Origin: Actinomadura meyerae | Lineage (GTDB): Bacteria > Actinomycetota > Actinomycetes > Streptosporangiales > Streptosporangiaceae | Assembly (NCBI RefSeq): GCF_900188445.1 | Contig: NZ_FZOR01000031.1 | Coordinates: 1 to 64,000, forward strand | Reading direction: 5' to 3' | DNA: 64,000 nt | Shown: positions 51,689 through 61,411 of the stretch, piece after piece | Layout of the letters: every line of letters starts with the position of its first letter | Numbering within the stretch: the stretch's first letter is position 1 | Made by a program: the position numbers and the translations under genes | The notes under the pieces: model-generated | Told to the model about the DNA's origin: nothing | Database searches by the model: none | Seen by the model: the letters and a program-made list of their open reading frames with translations, nothing else

Positions 51689-51759
51689 ATAGCTCGCGGG
51701 AGGTCCGGTCCGTGAGGCTGAGGAGCGTCAATGTCGAACCCGCGACGAAAGGCACGGCA

Positions 51760-52548
51760 ATGGCTGCGCAGACCGACCGCACGCAGTACGGCCCCCACCA
51801 GTTCGCCGTCCGTCTCGGGCTCACGCGGTGGCAGCTGCGCGTGGGCCTGGAGCACGGCGTCCTCCCCGGCCCCGACCTGGACGACGGCCGCTGGTCCGCC
51901 GGTCTCGCCGAGAAGGCCCGGGAGGCCGGCCGGGAGGTCATCGCCCGATTCGGCGACGATCCGCCGGTCGGCTCCTCGCGCGCGGCCGCCCGCCTGGCCG
52001 CGCGGGTGAGCCTCGACGTGGAGCGGCGGGACGTCGAGGTCCTGGTCGCCCAAGGCGCGCTCGACGTCGTCAGCACCTTCCGCGGGCACCCGGTGTACCT
52101 CCTGCGCGACCTGGACGCCCTCGACCCGGAGGCCGTCCGCGCCGTCGTCTCGACGCGGAAGGGCCCGCTCATGGACTCCGTCGACACGGGCGGCGCGATG
52201 GCGATACTCGGCTGGCCCCGCCGCACGTTCGACCGCGTCGCGAGCGAGCGCGGGCTCGCGACGGACCGCCTCGGCCGGTACGCCCTCGCCGACATCCAGG
52301 CGCTGAGGGCGGACGACCGCCTGGCCGGCGAGATCGCCGAGGAGAAACGGCACCTGGCCCTCGCCAGGAAACGCGAGGCCGAATCCCATGCGGAGGACGT
52401 GGCGCGCGGCTGGATGCTGCGCTGCTTCGCCTACGTGGACGGCGACGCCGAGCAGCCGCCGGACATCGGCGTCATGAGCCGGGCCCTGCGGAACCTCCGC
52501 GCCCTCAGAGCCGAACTCGCGGGCCGCCGGGAGGCCGCCGCCTGCTGA
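51760..52548 (+). CDS. Unknown protein with two helix-turn-helix-like segments
   Basis: 262 aa, family not recognised. YGPHQFAVRLGLTRWQLRVGLEHGVLP (about residues 9-35; motif is longer than a classical HTH) and GGAMAILGWPRRTFDRVASE with RYALADIQAL (about 142-175) look like two MerR/excisionase-type winged helices, separated by a helical part. The C terminus is helical and basic. It may be a DNA-binding protein. ATG at 51760 has AAAGG upstream. Element copy C precedes it, linking it to the two four-cysteine paralogues. Confidence 0.65.
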   Translation: MAAQTDRTQYGPHQFAVRLGLTRWQLRVGLEHGVLPGPDLDDGRWSAGLAEKAREAGREVIARFGDDPPVGSSRAAARLAARVSLDVERRDVEVLVAQGALDVVSTFRGHPVYLLRDLDALDPEAVRAVVSTRKGPLMDSVDTGGAMAILGWPRRTFDRVASERGLATDRLGRYALADIQALRADDRLAGEIAEEKRHLALARKREAESHAEDVARGWMLRCFAYVDGDAEQPPDIGVMSRALRNLRALRAELAGRREAAAC

Positions 52549-52638
52549 CGCAGACTTGCCGGGCCGTGCCCGGACGGCAGAGGTGCCAGGTGGAGGGGGC
52601 GGGCATGGGCCTTCGATGCGACGGCCCAGGGGGCGAGG

Positions 52639-53868
52639 TCAGGGACGGCGGGGGGAGGAGCGGCGTTTGGGGGAGGGCTTCTCGGGCTTCTTGTGCCGTG
52701 CCAGGGCCGCGAGGAGACGGTCGCGGGCCTCGGTGCGGGAGAGCGCCGGAACGTGGTCGGGCAGGCCGGCGGCCAGGCCGGCCGGGGCGGTGACCCGCCC
52801 GGTGTCGTCGATCACGGCCCGGTCGCCCGGCCACGGGCCGAGGAGGATCGCGGAGGCGCCGCCGGGGTGCCGGGTGAGAAGCGCCTGGATCCGGTCGGGC
52901 TCCTGGCTGCAGTCGGCCACCAGGAGGAGCCGCCTCGCCCTCGTCACGCCGGTGTTCTCGCGGATGACGAGTTCGGTCTCCAGGTAGGCGAGGGCCGCGT
53001 CGAGGTTGCCCGGGATGAAGAGCCCGTCCGTGTCGTCGTCGAGCAGTTCGTCCTCGGCCAGCCCGAAGAGGGTGGTCGCGTCGGGGCGCGGGACCACGAC
53101 CAGGCAGTCGTCGCCGTGCTCGTCGAGGGCGGTCAGGGCCAGGACCCGCGCGGTGGAGACCGCGCCCGGCCCGGCCAGGCCCGTGGCCGGGGCGGCGAAC
53201 GGGTCGCAGGCCGGTCGGTGGCCGAAGCGGGCGGGGGCCGGCTCCTCCTCGGGGAGGCCGAGGGTGGGCAGGCCCGCGGCGACGGCGTAGAGCCGGTGCC
53301 GGAAGGGGTAGCAGATCGCCGCCGCGGCGGGGATGAGCAGGCTCAGCAGCAGCACCGGCTGCAGGGAGGGGGGACGTGACTCCACCTCGTCCGCCCGCTC
53401 CCGTACGCGCGCCGGCTCGCGGGCGGGCGCTGTCGGGGGAGGGGGCGGCGTCCGGTCGGGGGCCGGGGACTCGTCGAGCGGGGGATCCGGCCGCCCGCCG
53501 CGGGGGCTCGGCTTCAGGAGCGGTGCCGGGGAGGGCGGCTTCTTCCGCCCGGACTCGGGCTTCCAGCCGTGCCGGCCCGCCCAGCGGGGGAAGTCCCGGC
53601 CGCGGCCCGATCCTCTGCGAGACCTCTCGTACATCGACCGCCATGCCTCCTTGCACTTGCGCCAGTCGCCGATGGTCACGGTGTGGCGGCAGACCTGCGG
53701 CACGGATCTGCGCACTCCCGGCTCGGGATGCGCGGCGGCCTGCGACGCCGCGGCGGCTCCGATGGAGATCGCGCCGGCCACCGCGGTGCAGCCCAGCACG
53801 CCGCAGGTGCAGCGGAACCAGTCGCCGAGCAGGCCGGCGAGCCTGGGATGTGCCAGAAAGCGGATCAT
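52639..53868 (-). CDS. Two-span membrane protein, unknown
   Basis: 409 aa. An N-terminal hydrophobic segment (VLGCTAVAGAISIGAAAASQAAA, about 23-45) may be a signal or first span. Then comes a Cys/Arg-rich region with VCRHTVTIGDWRKCKEAW, a long Pro/Arg-rich linker, a second span LLLSLLIPAAAAICYPF at about 170-190, and a C-terminal soluble domain with DEHGDDCLVVVPRPDATTLFG and LLLVADCSQEPDRI. That last domain resembles the central part of LysM/BTAD-type actinobacterial proteins, which is a weak match. No function assigned. Confidence 0.65.
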   Translation of the reverse strand: MIRFLAHPRLAGLLGDWFRCTCGVLGCTAVAGAISIGAAAASQAAAHPEPGVRRSVPQVCRHTVTIGDWRKCKEAWRSMYERSRRGSGRGRDFPRWAGRHGWKPESGRKKPPSPAPLLKPSPRGGRPDPPLDESPAPDRTPPPPPTAPAREPARVRERADEVESRPPSLQPVLLLSLLIPAAAAICYPFRHRLYAVAAGLPTLGLPEEEPAPARFGHRPACDPFAAPATGLAGPGAVSTARVLALTALDEHGDDCLVVVPRPDATTLFGLAEDELLDDDTDGLFIPGNLDAALAYLETELVIRENTGVTRARRLLLVADCSQEPDRIQALLTRHPGGASAILLGPWPGDRAVIDDTGRVTAPAGLAAGLPDHVPALSRTEARDRLLAALARHKKPEKPSPKRRSSPRRP

Positions 53869-54429
53869 CTTCGCCCCGGGGGATCGCGTCGGTCACCGTG
53901 AGAATGCCGATCGTAGTCAATTTGGCTACGGAGCGTTGAACATTGCTCACACTCGACTGAACGATCCGTGCTGCCGGGGTGGCGGCGGAAATGTGTGTTA
54001 TGTCGTGGATGGAGGCAAAGACAGATGATGTCATGCAGGGGCCGTGGCGACGTGCCGCAAAGGCGGAAATCCTCGGCGTGTCGGCCCGCAGGCTCGCCTT
54101 TCCCGGGCGGTGGGCCGAAAGGTCCGGGGGGCGGGTTCGCGGATGATGCGACAATGGCCGGCCCGTCCGGAAGGCGGCGGGACGGCATGTATGGGTGACC
54201 ACACGGTGTTATAAGTCTCACTCGGTGTTATCGCCCCGGGGAAAGTGCGGACGAGATGCCTTCCTGCTAATTTGCCGCGCTTGTGGCGATTCGTCCACCC
54301 GGATGTAATGTCCGGTGTATCGCGGGGTGCTGGGGGATGTGCTTCCGCCACACGAATTGCTTGCAATGTACCCCCGTCAGCCAGGCGACGTGGCGACCTT
54401 CCGATTCGGGCGTCCCCTGCGCGTTCGGG
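53869..54429. other. 560-bp intergenic region, less GC-rich, with paired direct repeats
   Basis: Between the membrane-protein gene and the damaged ABC permease I find no convincing gene. It is clearly lower in GC than its neighbours, with tracts such as AATTTGGCTACGG and GTGTGTTATGTCG. CGGTGTTAT occurs twice at 54204-54212 and 54223-54231, 19 bp apart, a spacing that suits same-face binding of a dimeric regulator. Confidence 0.5.
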
Positions 54430-56418
54430 CTATTCGCGTTCGGAGAGATCGGTGCCGGCTCGTTCGAGCACGGGCCGCGCCGTCCGGTCGGCGGCCAGCA
54501 GGGCGATCGCGCCGAGCGCGAGCAGGCCGGCGAAGACGCCGGCGCTTTAGGGGTTGAGCGGGCTCGCCGAGCTGATCGTCGCGCCGCCGGCCAGCCCGGC
54601 GGTCGCGGCGATGCCGCCGAGCAGCGCCGTCGGCAGGACCATCTCCCGGCGCTGCGCCGTGAGCAGGACCGCCTGCGGGGTGCCGGCCAGTCTGAGGGCG
54701 ATGAGCGTGTCCCGCTGGTCGAGGATGCGCGCGATCGTGCCGATGATCATCGAGGCGAGGGCGACCAGGGCCGCGGTCGGCAGCACCAGGAAGCCCATGG
54801 CGACCCCGTCCCGCAGCAGCCACATGCTCGGCAGGTCCTCGGCCAAGGTCATCTCAGGGCCCCAGAGGCCGTGCTCGATCATCGCGGTGCGGGCGCGGTC
54901 GGGCTCCTCACCGGAGCCGTGCGTGACCAGGGACAGTGTGGCCCACGCGTCCCGGTCCTCGAGCCAGGACGGCGCCGCGGCCGTCCCGACGTCGGCGCGG
55001 ACGCCCCCGGTCCGCAGCACGGCCTCGGCCCTGCGGACGGCGGCGTCCACGGTGGCGGCGGGCACGACGGCATCGAGCCGCTCGGCCCGCGAGGCGTACT
55101 CGCCGGCGTTGCCGAGCCCGGCCGGGAGGCTCATGGCGACGAACCCGGCGATGAAGGCGGCGAGTGTCAGGCCGCCGACCGCCCGCCACGCGCCGCGCGG
55201 GCTGTCCGACAGGCGCCGTCCGGCGAGGAAGGTCGCCGGACGCCGGGCGCGCCAGGCCAGCAGCCTGCCGAGTCCCGCGACGATCCACGGCCCGGTCGAC
55301 ACCAGTCCCCAGCCCAGCACGGCCACGACGGTGAAGGCGATCCCCACGAAGGGGTTGCTGCCGCGCACCCAGAACAGCGCCACCGCCGCGCCGATGAACA
55401 GTACCGACCACAACCGCATGCGCGCCGGGTCGCGGCGAGCGCGGCGGTACGTGCCCAAGGGGTCGCGAACCGCCGCAAGGAGCCCGTTGAGTGCGCCCAG
55501 AGTCAGCATGCCCACCACCGCGGCCACGGTCGCGACCGTGAGCGGCACCCCCGGCCGCACGTCCGCGGGAAACCATCCCCCGCCCTTGATCGGCACCTGG
55601 GCGGTCAGCGGCACGAGGACGCGATGGAGCAGCGCCCCGCACACCGCCCCGATCGAGGCGAACGTCGCCACTTCGGCGATGGTCAGCCGCACCACCTGCG
55701 AGGTACGGGCGCCGAGCAGCCGCAGGGTCGCCAGCCGCCGCTGCCTGCGGCCCGCCATCAGCCGGGACGCGAGCCCGCCGAGGCCGGCGAGCGGGAGCGC
55801 GGTCAGGACGACGGCGAGCAGCGCGATGTCCCGGTAGGTGGTCTGGTAGAGGTCTGGAGTGGCCGACCAGCGGTCGATCCTTGCCGGCGTCACCGAGGAG
55901 ACCTCGTTCCACTGGTGAGGCGGCCGGCGGTCGCGCATCGAGGGGTCGCCGGGACGCCGGCCGACCACCGCGACGAGCTCGCCGGGATGCTCGAGGGTCT
56001 CCCGCGAGAGTTCGGCGGTCACCCGACCCGCGAACCTGTCGGCGAGCTGGTCGGCGGGCAGGTCCGCCATCAGCTCGGCCAGGCGGGGAGAAGCCCAGAT
56101 TTCGCCCGGCGCCGGGAATCTCCCCATCCCCGGGACAGCGGGCGGGTCGTCCCCCAGGGCGGCCAGTTCGATCACCGCGAGCGGACGGTCTCCGACGTAG
56201 TCGGTCGAGACGGCCTGGACCGCCGTGGCATCGCCTGCCGCCGCCTCGGGGGTCCGCCACGCCGTCCGCTCCGCCCGGTGATCCAGTCCCTGCTGCAGGC
56301 CGAGCAGCAACAGCAGGATCATCGTGATGACGGCGCCCGCCACCAGGGGGAGTGCGACCTCGAGCCGAGCGGACCGTCCGCCGCCGCGCAGCAGGCGCGG
56401 CCACAGTCCGCGCATCAC
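54430..56418 (-). pseudogene. FtsX/MacB-type ABC permease interrupted by an in-frame TAA
   Basis: The uninterrupted part (56418 down to 54547) encodes 623 aa with an N-terminal span (ALPLVAGAVITMILLLLL), an extracellular part, and two FtsX blocks. It stops at a TAA (54549-54547) after ISSASPLNP. The same frame then continues for 38 codons, reading SAGVFAGLLALGAIALLAAD, an obvious membrane segment, then RTARPVLERAGTDLSERE and a TAG at 54430. That segment is the missing last span of the second FtsX block. So the gene carries a nonsense change or a sequencing error. Its ATG overlaps the ATPase stop (ATGA). Confidence 0.8.
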
Positions 56419-57125
56419 CGGACGCCTTCCGGCTCGGGCGTGGTCCGGCCGTCCACGACATGGACGATCCGGTCGCAGCGCTTGGCGACCCGCTCGTCAT
56501 GGGTGACGAGCACCAGCGCCGACCCTCGCTTCCGCACCGTCGACACCAGCAGCGACACGACCTCGTCGCCGGTCCTCGTGTCGAGCGCGCCGGTCGGCTC
56601 GTCGGCGAACACGATCGCGGGATCGAGGACGAGCGCGCGGGCGATCCCGACGCGCTGGGCCTCCCCGCCGGACAGCTCTCCCGGGCGCCGCCGCTCCAGG
56701 CCCTCGAGGCCGAGCGCCGGGAACAGCTCCCTCGCCCGGGCGACCGCGTCACGGGGGCCGGCTCCGTCCAGCATCAGCGGCAGCGCCGCGTTCTCGGCGG
56801 CCGGCAGTTCCGGCAGCAGGCCGGGGAACTGGAAGACGAAACCGAAGTCCGACCGCCGCAGATCGGTGCGCCGGGCATCGGGCAGTTCGTCGACCCGGAC
56901 GCCGTTGAACAGCACTTCCCCGCCGTCCGGCCGCACGACGCCGGAAAGGCAGTAGAGCAGCGTGGACTTGCCCGACCCGCTCGGCCCCATCACGGCGACC
57001 AGCTCACCCCGGTCGACCACGAGCGAGGCGTGATGCAGCACGGTGGTCCGCCCGTAGCTCTTCGTCAGGCCCACTCCGGAGAGCACCGGACGGGCGCGCC
57101 CCGCGGCACCGTCAGCCCGCGTCAT
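56415..57125 (-). CDS. ABC transporter ATPase (LolD/MacB type)
   Basis: 236 aa. Walker A MGPSGSGKSTLL, Q-loop FVFQFPGLLPEL, signature LSGGEAQRVGIARALV, Walker B IVFADEPTGALD and switch THDERVAKR, typical of ATPases that drive FtsX-like permeases. It is intact although its permease partner is truncated. ATG at 57125 has no ribosome site, and a small open frame ends across it (stop at 57112), so it may depend on translational coupling. Confidence 0.88.
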   Translation of the reverse strand: MTRADGAAGRARPVLSGVGLTKSYGRTTVLHHASLVVDRGELVAVMGPSGSGKSTLLYCLSGVVRPDGGEVLFNGVRVDELPDARRTDLRRSDFGFVFQFPGLLPELPAAENAALPLMLDGAGPRDAVARARELFPALGLEGLERRRPGELSGGEAQRVGIARALVLDPAIVFADEPTGALDTRTGDEVVSLLVSTVRKRGSALVLVTHDERVAKRCDRIVHVVDGRTTPEPEGVR

Positions 57126-57285
57126 GGCGGTGCGACAGATCGAGGCGTTCCCGGCCGGAGATCCCCGGCATCGTGCGGCAGGCCGCGAACGGCGACTGCC
57201 GCCCGTCCTTCGCGGGCCGGCCCGGCAGTGCGTGCGGGCGCGGTGAACCGGGGGGAGCCTTGGTGTGCATGGTCTGCGATGACAT
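57112..57285 (-). CDS. Possible 57-aa leader peptide before the ABC ATPase
   Basis: A start ATG at 57285 follows AGGCTGTGCGC. The product begins MSSQTMHTKAPPGSPRPHAL, is Pro/Arg/His rich, has one Cys and no family match. Its end overlaps the ATPase start by 14 bases in another frame, and that ATPase lacks a ribosome site, which hints at coupling. It could equally be noncoding leader. Low confidence. Confidence 0.3.
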   Translation of the reverse strand: MSSQTMHTKAPPGSPRPHALPGRPAKDGRQSPFAACRTMPGISGRERLDLSHRHDAG

Positions 57286-57428
57286 GCGCACAGCCTCACC
57301 GGCCGGCGGTGACCGGGGCATCGGCCATAGTCGGTCGGCGGCCTCGTCGGAAAGTCGGAGCCGTCCAGGGCCCGAGTACACCTTTCTCTGGATGCTCTGG
57401 CGGCGCGGTGCCGGATAGCGTGCGACCC

Positions 57429-58647
57429 ATGAGGCCGCCAACCCCAGCCGACCTGCGCCCCACGGCGGTCCGGGCGGCGGTCCGCGGGCGGCGGCACCAG
57501 CTGGTCGACGCGGTGGCGGCCATCGCCCTCGCCGCGAGCACGCCGTCCGGTGACGGCGGATCCGGCCGGTCCCTGGGCGAGGTCGGGATCGCCTACCTCG
57601 ACGGGACGCCCGCCCGTGGATCGCGCTGCCGCTGGGGCTGGCCGTGGGCGCCGCGGCCTGGTGGCGCCGGCGGCACCCGCTGCCGTTCGCCGCGATCACC
57701 CTGGCCGGCTGGGTCGTGCTGTCCGCTTACGTGGCCGTCATGGTCGCGCAGTACACCCTGGCGCGGCACATGGCGTCGCAGCGGACGCGATCACAGCAAG
57801 CGGTGCGGATCGGCATGCTGGCGGGATCCGCGGTGGCGGTCGGCGTCCCGGTCTGGCGGACGGGCGGCGGCGACGCGGCGCTGGCGGTCACCGCCGTGAT
57901 CTGCGGGGTCCCGGCCCTGCTGGGGCTCTATGCCGGCGCGCAGAGCGAGCTGATCGCCAGGATGCGCGAACGGGCGGACCGCGCCGAACGCGAGCAGCAC
58001 CAGCGCGTCCTGCGGGCGCGCAGCGCCGAACGGCCCAGATCGCCCGGGACATGCACGACGTGGTCGCGCACCGGGTGTCGCTGATGGTCCTGCACGCCAC
58101 CGCGCTGGAGGTGGCGCGGGACCAGGACGCCACCGCCATCGGCAAGCAGATCGGCGTCATCGGGCGCGAGACGCTGGGCGAACTGCGCTCACTGGTGGAG
58201 GTCCTGCGCGCCGACGGGGACACCGCCGTGCCGCTCGCGCCGCAACCCACCCTGGCCGATCTCGGCGACCTGGTCGAGGCGTCCCGCCGCCTCGGCATGC
58301 CGGTCACCTCGGAGTTCGTCGACGACTGCGACACCGCGCTTCCCGCGCTCGTCGAGCACACCGTCTACCGTGTCGTCCAGGAGGCCCTGACCAACGTGCA
58401 CAAACACGCAGCCACCGCGCGGACGCACGTCCTCGTCCACCACACCCGCGGTTCCCTGCACCTGCGCGTGACCAACGGCCCGGCTCCGCAGGGCGGCCGC
58501 ACCGAGCTGCCCGCCGGAGGGCACGGCCTGCTCGGAATCGCCGAGCGGGTCCGGCTGGTCGGCGGCGAGCTGACGACCCGCCCGACGGACGAGGGCGGGT
58601 TCGACATCACCGCCGAGATCCCCCTGACGAGGCAGCACACCCCATGA
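57429..58647 (+). pseudogene. Sensor histidine kinase split by two apparent -1 frameshifts
   Basis: Coding signal moves through three frames. ATG 57429 reads MRPPTPADLRPTAVRAAVRG to LGEVGIAYLDGTP; near 57609-57616 it shifts, and RPWIALPLGLAVGAAAWW with membrane spans continues in another frame to RVLRARSAER. Near 58030-58035 it shifts again, giving AQIARDMHDVVAHRVSLM (phosphorylated His), EALTNVHKHA (N box) and GHGLLGIAERVRLVGG (G box) to a TGA at 58647. Adding one base in the C run near 57610 and one G near 58033 would restore a full DesK/NarX-like kinase of about 406 aa. The end overlaps the response regulator start (ATGA). Confidence 0.82.
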
Positions 58648-59300
58648 GCGAACCGATCCGGGTGCTGATCGCCGACGACGAGTGGATGGTGCGCTCCATG
58701 CTGCGCACCATCATGGAGTCGGCGCCGGACATCACCGTGGTCGGCGAGGCCGGCGACGGCGCCGAAGCGGTGACCATGGCCCAGGCCCTCTACCCCGACG
58801 TCGTGCTCATGGACATCCGGATGCCCCGCGCCGACGGGCTGACGGCCACCGAACGACTGGCGCGCTCGCCCCGCCCGCCGAGCGTCGTCATCCTGACCAC
58901 CTTCGACCTCGACGAGTACGTGCGAACGGCCCTGGCGCACGGCGCGGCCGGCTTCCTGCTCAAGGACGCGACGGCCGCGGACATGATCACCGCGGTCCGC
59001 AGCGCGGCACGCGGCGAGGCGATGCTCTCGCCCAAGGTGACCCGGCGCCTGCTCCAGCACTTCGGCAAGACGGCAACGGTACGAACCGAGGCCGAGCACC
59101 GCCTGAAAGTCCTGACCACCAAGGAACGCGAAGTGCTCACAGCGCTGGGCAACGGCCTGTCCAACACCGACATCGCCTCCAGCCTGCACATGAGCGAGGC
59201 GACCGCCAAGACCCACGTCAGCCGGATCCTGACCAAACTCTCCCTCGCGAACCGCGTCCAGGCCGCCATCCTCGCCCACCAGGCAGGACTACTCGACTGA
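58644..59300 (+). CDS. Response regulator, NarL/LuxR family
   Basis: 218 aa and intact. Receiver: IADDEW, phosphoacceptor Asp in VVLMDIRMPRADG, FLLKDA. DNA-binding: LTTKEREVLTALGNGLSNTD then IASSLHMSEATAKTHVSRILTKL. It is a paralogue of the regulator at 42117-42773, with the same FDLD-x-YV and GAAGFLLKD stretches. Its partner kinase is frameshifted, so it may be an orphan or may be driven by another kinase. Confidence 0.9.
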   Translation: MSEPIRVLIADDEWMVRSMLRTIMESAPDITVVGEAGDGAEAVTMAQALYPDVVLMDIRMPRADGLTATERLARSPRPPSVVILTTFDLDEYVRTALAHGAAGFLLKDATAADMITAVRSAARGEAMLSPKVTRRLLQHFGKTATVRTEAEHRLKVLTTKEREVLTALGNGLSNTDIASSLHMSEATAKTHVSRILTKLSLANRVQAAILAHQAGLLD

Positions 59301-59379
59301 CCCCTCGCTCTCCGCACCTCGGCCCCCGGCGCCTCGACCACACCGCCCGCTCCGGCCGTGCCGATGCCGCCCGGTGGCG

Positions 59380-60336
59380 TTAGGCGGCCTGTGAACGGTC
59401 GGCGGGGGATTCGAGGATGTCGTACATGCCCAGGGGGAGGGTGCCGCCCCAGAGCCAGTCGTTGATCGTGCCGTCGAAGTCGTCGGGCGGGGTGACGGTG
59501 AGGAGGCGCGAGGTCAGCGGGGTGAGGGTGATCTGGAACGGGTCCGGCGGGGTGAGCGGGACGCGGCGGGCGGTTCCCCAGAAGTCGTTGAAGTCGCGCC
59601 GGGTGAGGTCGAGCGCTGCGGGGATCGTGCGGCTGCGTCCGGCCGGGCCGGTCGCGAGCCAGGACCAGTGGCCGGTCAGGAGGCGGCGCGCCGCGGCGCG
59701 CAGGACGTTCAGGGCCGCCAGGTCGTGCGGGCAGGCGACGTCGCCGATCTGGAGCTCGGGCAGGCCGAAGCGGCGGAGGCCGCGGGTGCGCAGGCGGACG
59801 CAGGCGCACCCGTTGACGCCCTCGGGGTCGAGGTCCGGGTCGGCGGCCGTGCAGCGGCCGTTGGCGCGGAACGGCGGCAGGACGTCGCCCAGCCAGCGGT
59901 CGGCGAGGACGAAGCGCGTCCGTTCGGTGGCGGGCGGGGCCAGGACGTGGCCGGTGACGAGGTCGGCGGGGACGCCGCCGAGCGCCTCCGCGAGGGCGTA
60001 CGCGGCTGCTCGGGCGACCTGGGCGCCGCGGGGCTGGTCGGTGATCGGTGTGAAGGCGGTGATGACGGCGAACTCCGAGGCGTCGTTGAAGGCCCGTGCG
60101 GACGCCCGGTCCCGCGGGGCGGCCGCGCGGATCTCGCCCGGGTCCCAGCGGAGGGCGGCGGAGTCCTCCCGGGTGAGCCGCAACTGCGGGGAGCCGAGCC
60201 GGCCGGTGATGTGGGCGTGGAAGGGGCCGGACGCGGCGTCGCGGAGAAGGGCCGGGAGGTCGTGCGGGACGCCGCCGGCCGCGACGGCGAACCGCGAGGT
60301 CGTGGTGGCGGGGACCGGGAACGTGATCGTGGCCAT
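59380..60336 (-). CDS. Unrecognised four-cysteine protein, paralogue B
   Basis: 318 aa, same unknown family as 45588-46490. Shared blocks are DRWLGDVLPPFRANGRCTA, GCACVRLRTRGLRRFGLPEL, VACPHDLAALNVLRAAARRL, DFNDFWGTARRVP and GTINDWLWGGTLP. The four conserved Cys are 162, 177, 179 and 202. An extra 18 or so residues lie mostly in the N-terminal and middle loops. ATG at 60336 has GGAAGGAG upstream. An upstream element at 60399 matches that of paralogue A. It is not adjacent to a MazG-type gene, so the family does not depend on that partner. Confidence 0.75.
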   Translation of the reverse strand: MATITFPVPATTTSRFAVAAGGVPHDLPALLRDAASGPFHAHITGRLGSPQLRLTREDSAALRWDPGEIRAAAPRDRASARAFNDASEFAVITAFTPITDQPRGAQVARAAAYALAEALGGVPADLVTGHVLAPPATERTRFVLADRWLGDVLPPFRANGRCTAADPDLDPEGVNGCACVRLRTRGLRRFGLPELQIGDVACPHDLAALNVLRAAARRLLTGHWSWLATGPAGRSRTIPAALDLTRRDFNDFWGTARRVPLTPPDPFQITLTPLTSRLLTVTPPDDFDGTINDWLWGGTLPLGMYDILESPADRSQAA

Positions 60337-60398
60337 CGGGCCGCTCCTTCCGGAAGGGGACGTCGCCAGCCTGCGCGACCGGCCCCGAAGAAGGCAGC

Positions 60399-60424
60399 AG
60401 AATCCGGTTCTGGGGATAACCCGG
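60399..60424 (-). promoter_or_regulatory. Shared upstream element, copy B
   Basis: On the minus strand it reads CCGGGTTA then TCCCCAGAACCGGATTCT, with AGAAC-CGG-ATTCT as an almost perfect inverted repeat. It lies 63-88 bases before the start at 60336 and directly after the AraC gene's stop codon. See the copies at 46560 and 51671. Confidence 0.6.
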
Positions 60425-61366
60425 TCAGCGGGGCCGGATCGCACCGGGCGTGGAGCCGAAGCGCTCGCGGAAGACCCGGGTGAAGTGGGCCTGGCTGGCG
60501 AAACCGTGGCGGTGCGCGATCTCCGCGACGGTCGCCGCGGCCGACGCCGGGTCGGCCAGGTCCGCCTTGGCCTTCGCCAGCCGCCGGTCCAAGACGTAGC
60601 GGGCCGGAGTGAGGCCCTCCGGTTCGAAGACGCGGCTGAGGTGGCGGGCGGAGATGCCCAGAGCGGACGCGACGCGCTGGGGGCTCAGACCGGGATCGTG
60701 CAGATGCCGGTCGATGTAGTCCTTGGCCACGAGGAGGTGGAGCAGGCGCGTGGGGGACGCGGGGCGGTCACCGGCCTGTTCTGCGGCGAGCAGGCCGAGC
60801 AGTTCGAGGGCCAGGTCGTCGGCATGGTCGGGCCCCTCGCCCGTCGTCAGCTCAAGCAGAAGTGACCGCAGCGTGCGGGAGGCGGGGGAGGGACGTGCCG
60901 CGCTGAGGGCTATGGGAGCGGGCAGGACCGGCGCCTGAAACCGCTCTGCGAACACCTCGCGCGGGACGTCCAGGAGGAGCTTCCGCATCGGGGCGGAGAA
61001 GCCGAACAGGTACGGACGGGCCGTGTCGTACAGGACGATGTCTCCCGCGCGGACCGTCAGGCACCCGCCCGAGTGGAAGAAGACGGCCTCGCCCTTGAGC
61101 ACGAGGCTCGCGAACACCGAGTCCTTGGGGAAGTCGCGGCAGATGCCGGGCGTCCGCTCGATGACATGCGCGTTGCCCCGGATGTCGGCCAGGCGCAGCG
61201 CCCCCACGCGCAGGTTCGCCTGCCGGGCGAGCAGGCCGCCCTCGGCGTAGGACGTGCAGGTGAGCCCGACCAGGGCGCGCGCGTTGTACCGCTCCCAGTA
61301 GGAGACCCGGTCGCCCGGCGGGACGTCCTCGGTCGATACGCGCGACTCCAGCACCGAAGCGGCCAT
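60425..61366 (-). CDS. AraC-family regulator
   Basis: 313 aa. The N-terminal part is an AraC-binding-like sensor domain (SYWERYNARALVGLTCTSY, VLKGEAVFFHSGGCLTVRAGDIVLYDTARPY). The C-terminal double helix-turn-helix has RVASALGISARHLSRVFEPEG and VAEIAHRHGFASQAHFTRVFRERFGSTP. GGGAGGTCGAG precedes the ATG at 61366. It lies 45 bp downstream of the cupin gene on the same strand and probably regulates it. Confidence 0.9.
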   Translation of the reverse strand: MAASVLESRVSTEDVPPGDRVSYWERYNARALVGLTCTSYAEGGLLARQANLRVGALRLADIRGNAHVIERTPGICRDFPKDSVFASLVLKGEAVFFHSGGCLTVRAGDIVLYDTARPYLFGFSAPMRKLLLDVPREVFAERFQAPVLPAPIALSAARPSPASRTLRSLLLELTTGEGPDHADDLALELLGLLAAEQAGDRPASPTRLLHLLVAKDYIDRHLHDPGLSPQRVASALGISARHLSRVFEPEGLTPARYVLDRRLAKAKADLADPASAAATVAEIAHRHGFASQAHFTRVFRERFGSTPGAIRPR

Positions 61367-61411
61367 CTCGACCTCCCTCGCAGGTGGGAGGTCGAGTCTA
61401 GCCAGCGTCCG

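Noticed and set aside
57112..57285. Lanthipeptide or other RiPP precursor next to an ABC exporter
   Set aside because: Only one Cys, few Ser/Thr near the end, no leader motif and no modifying enzyme gene in the locus.
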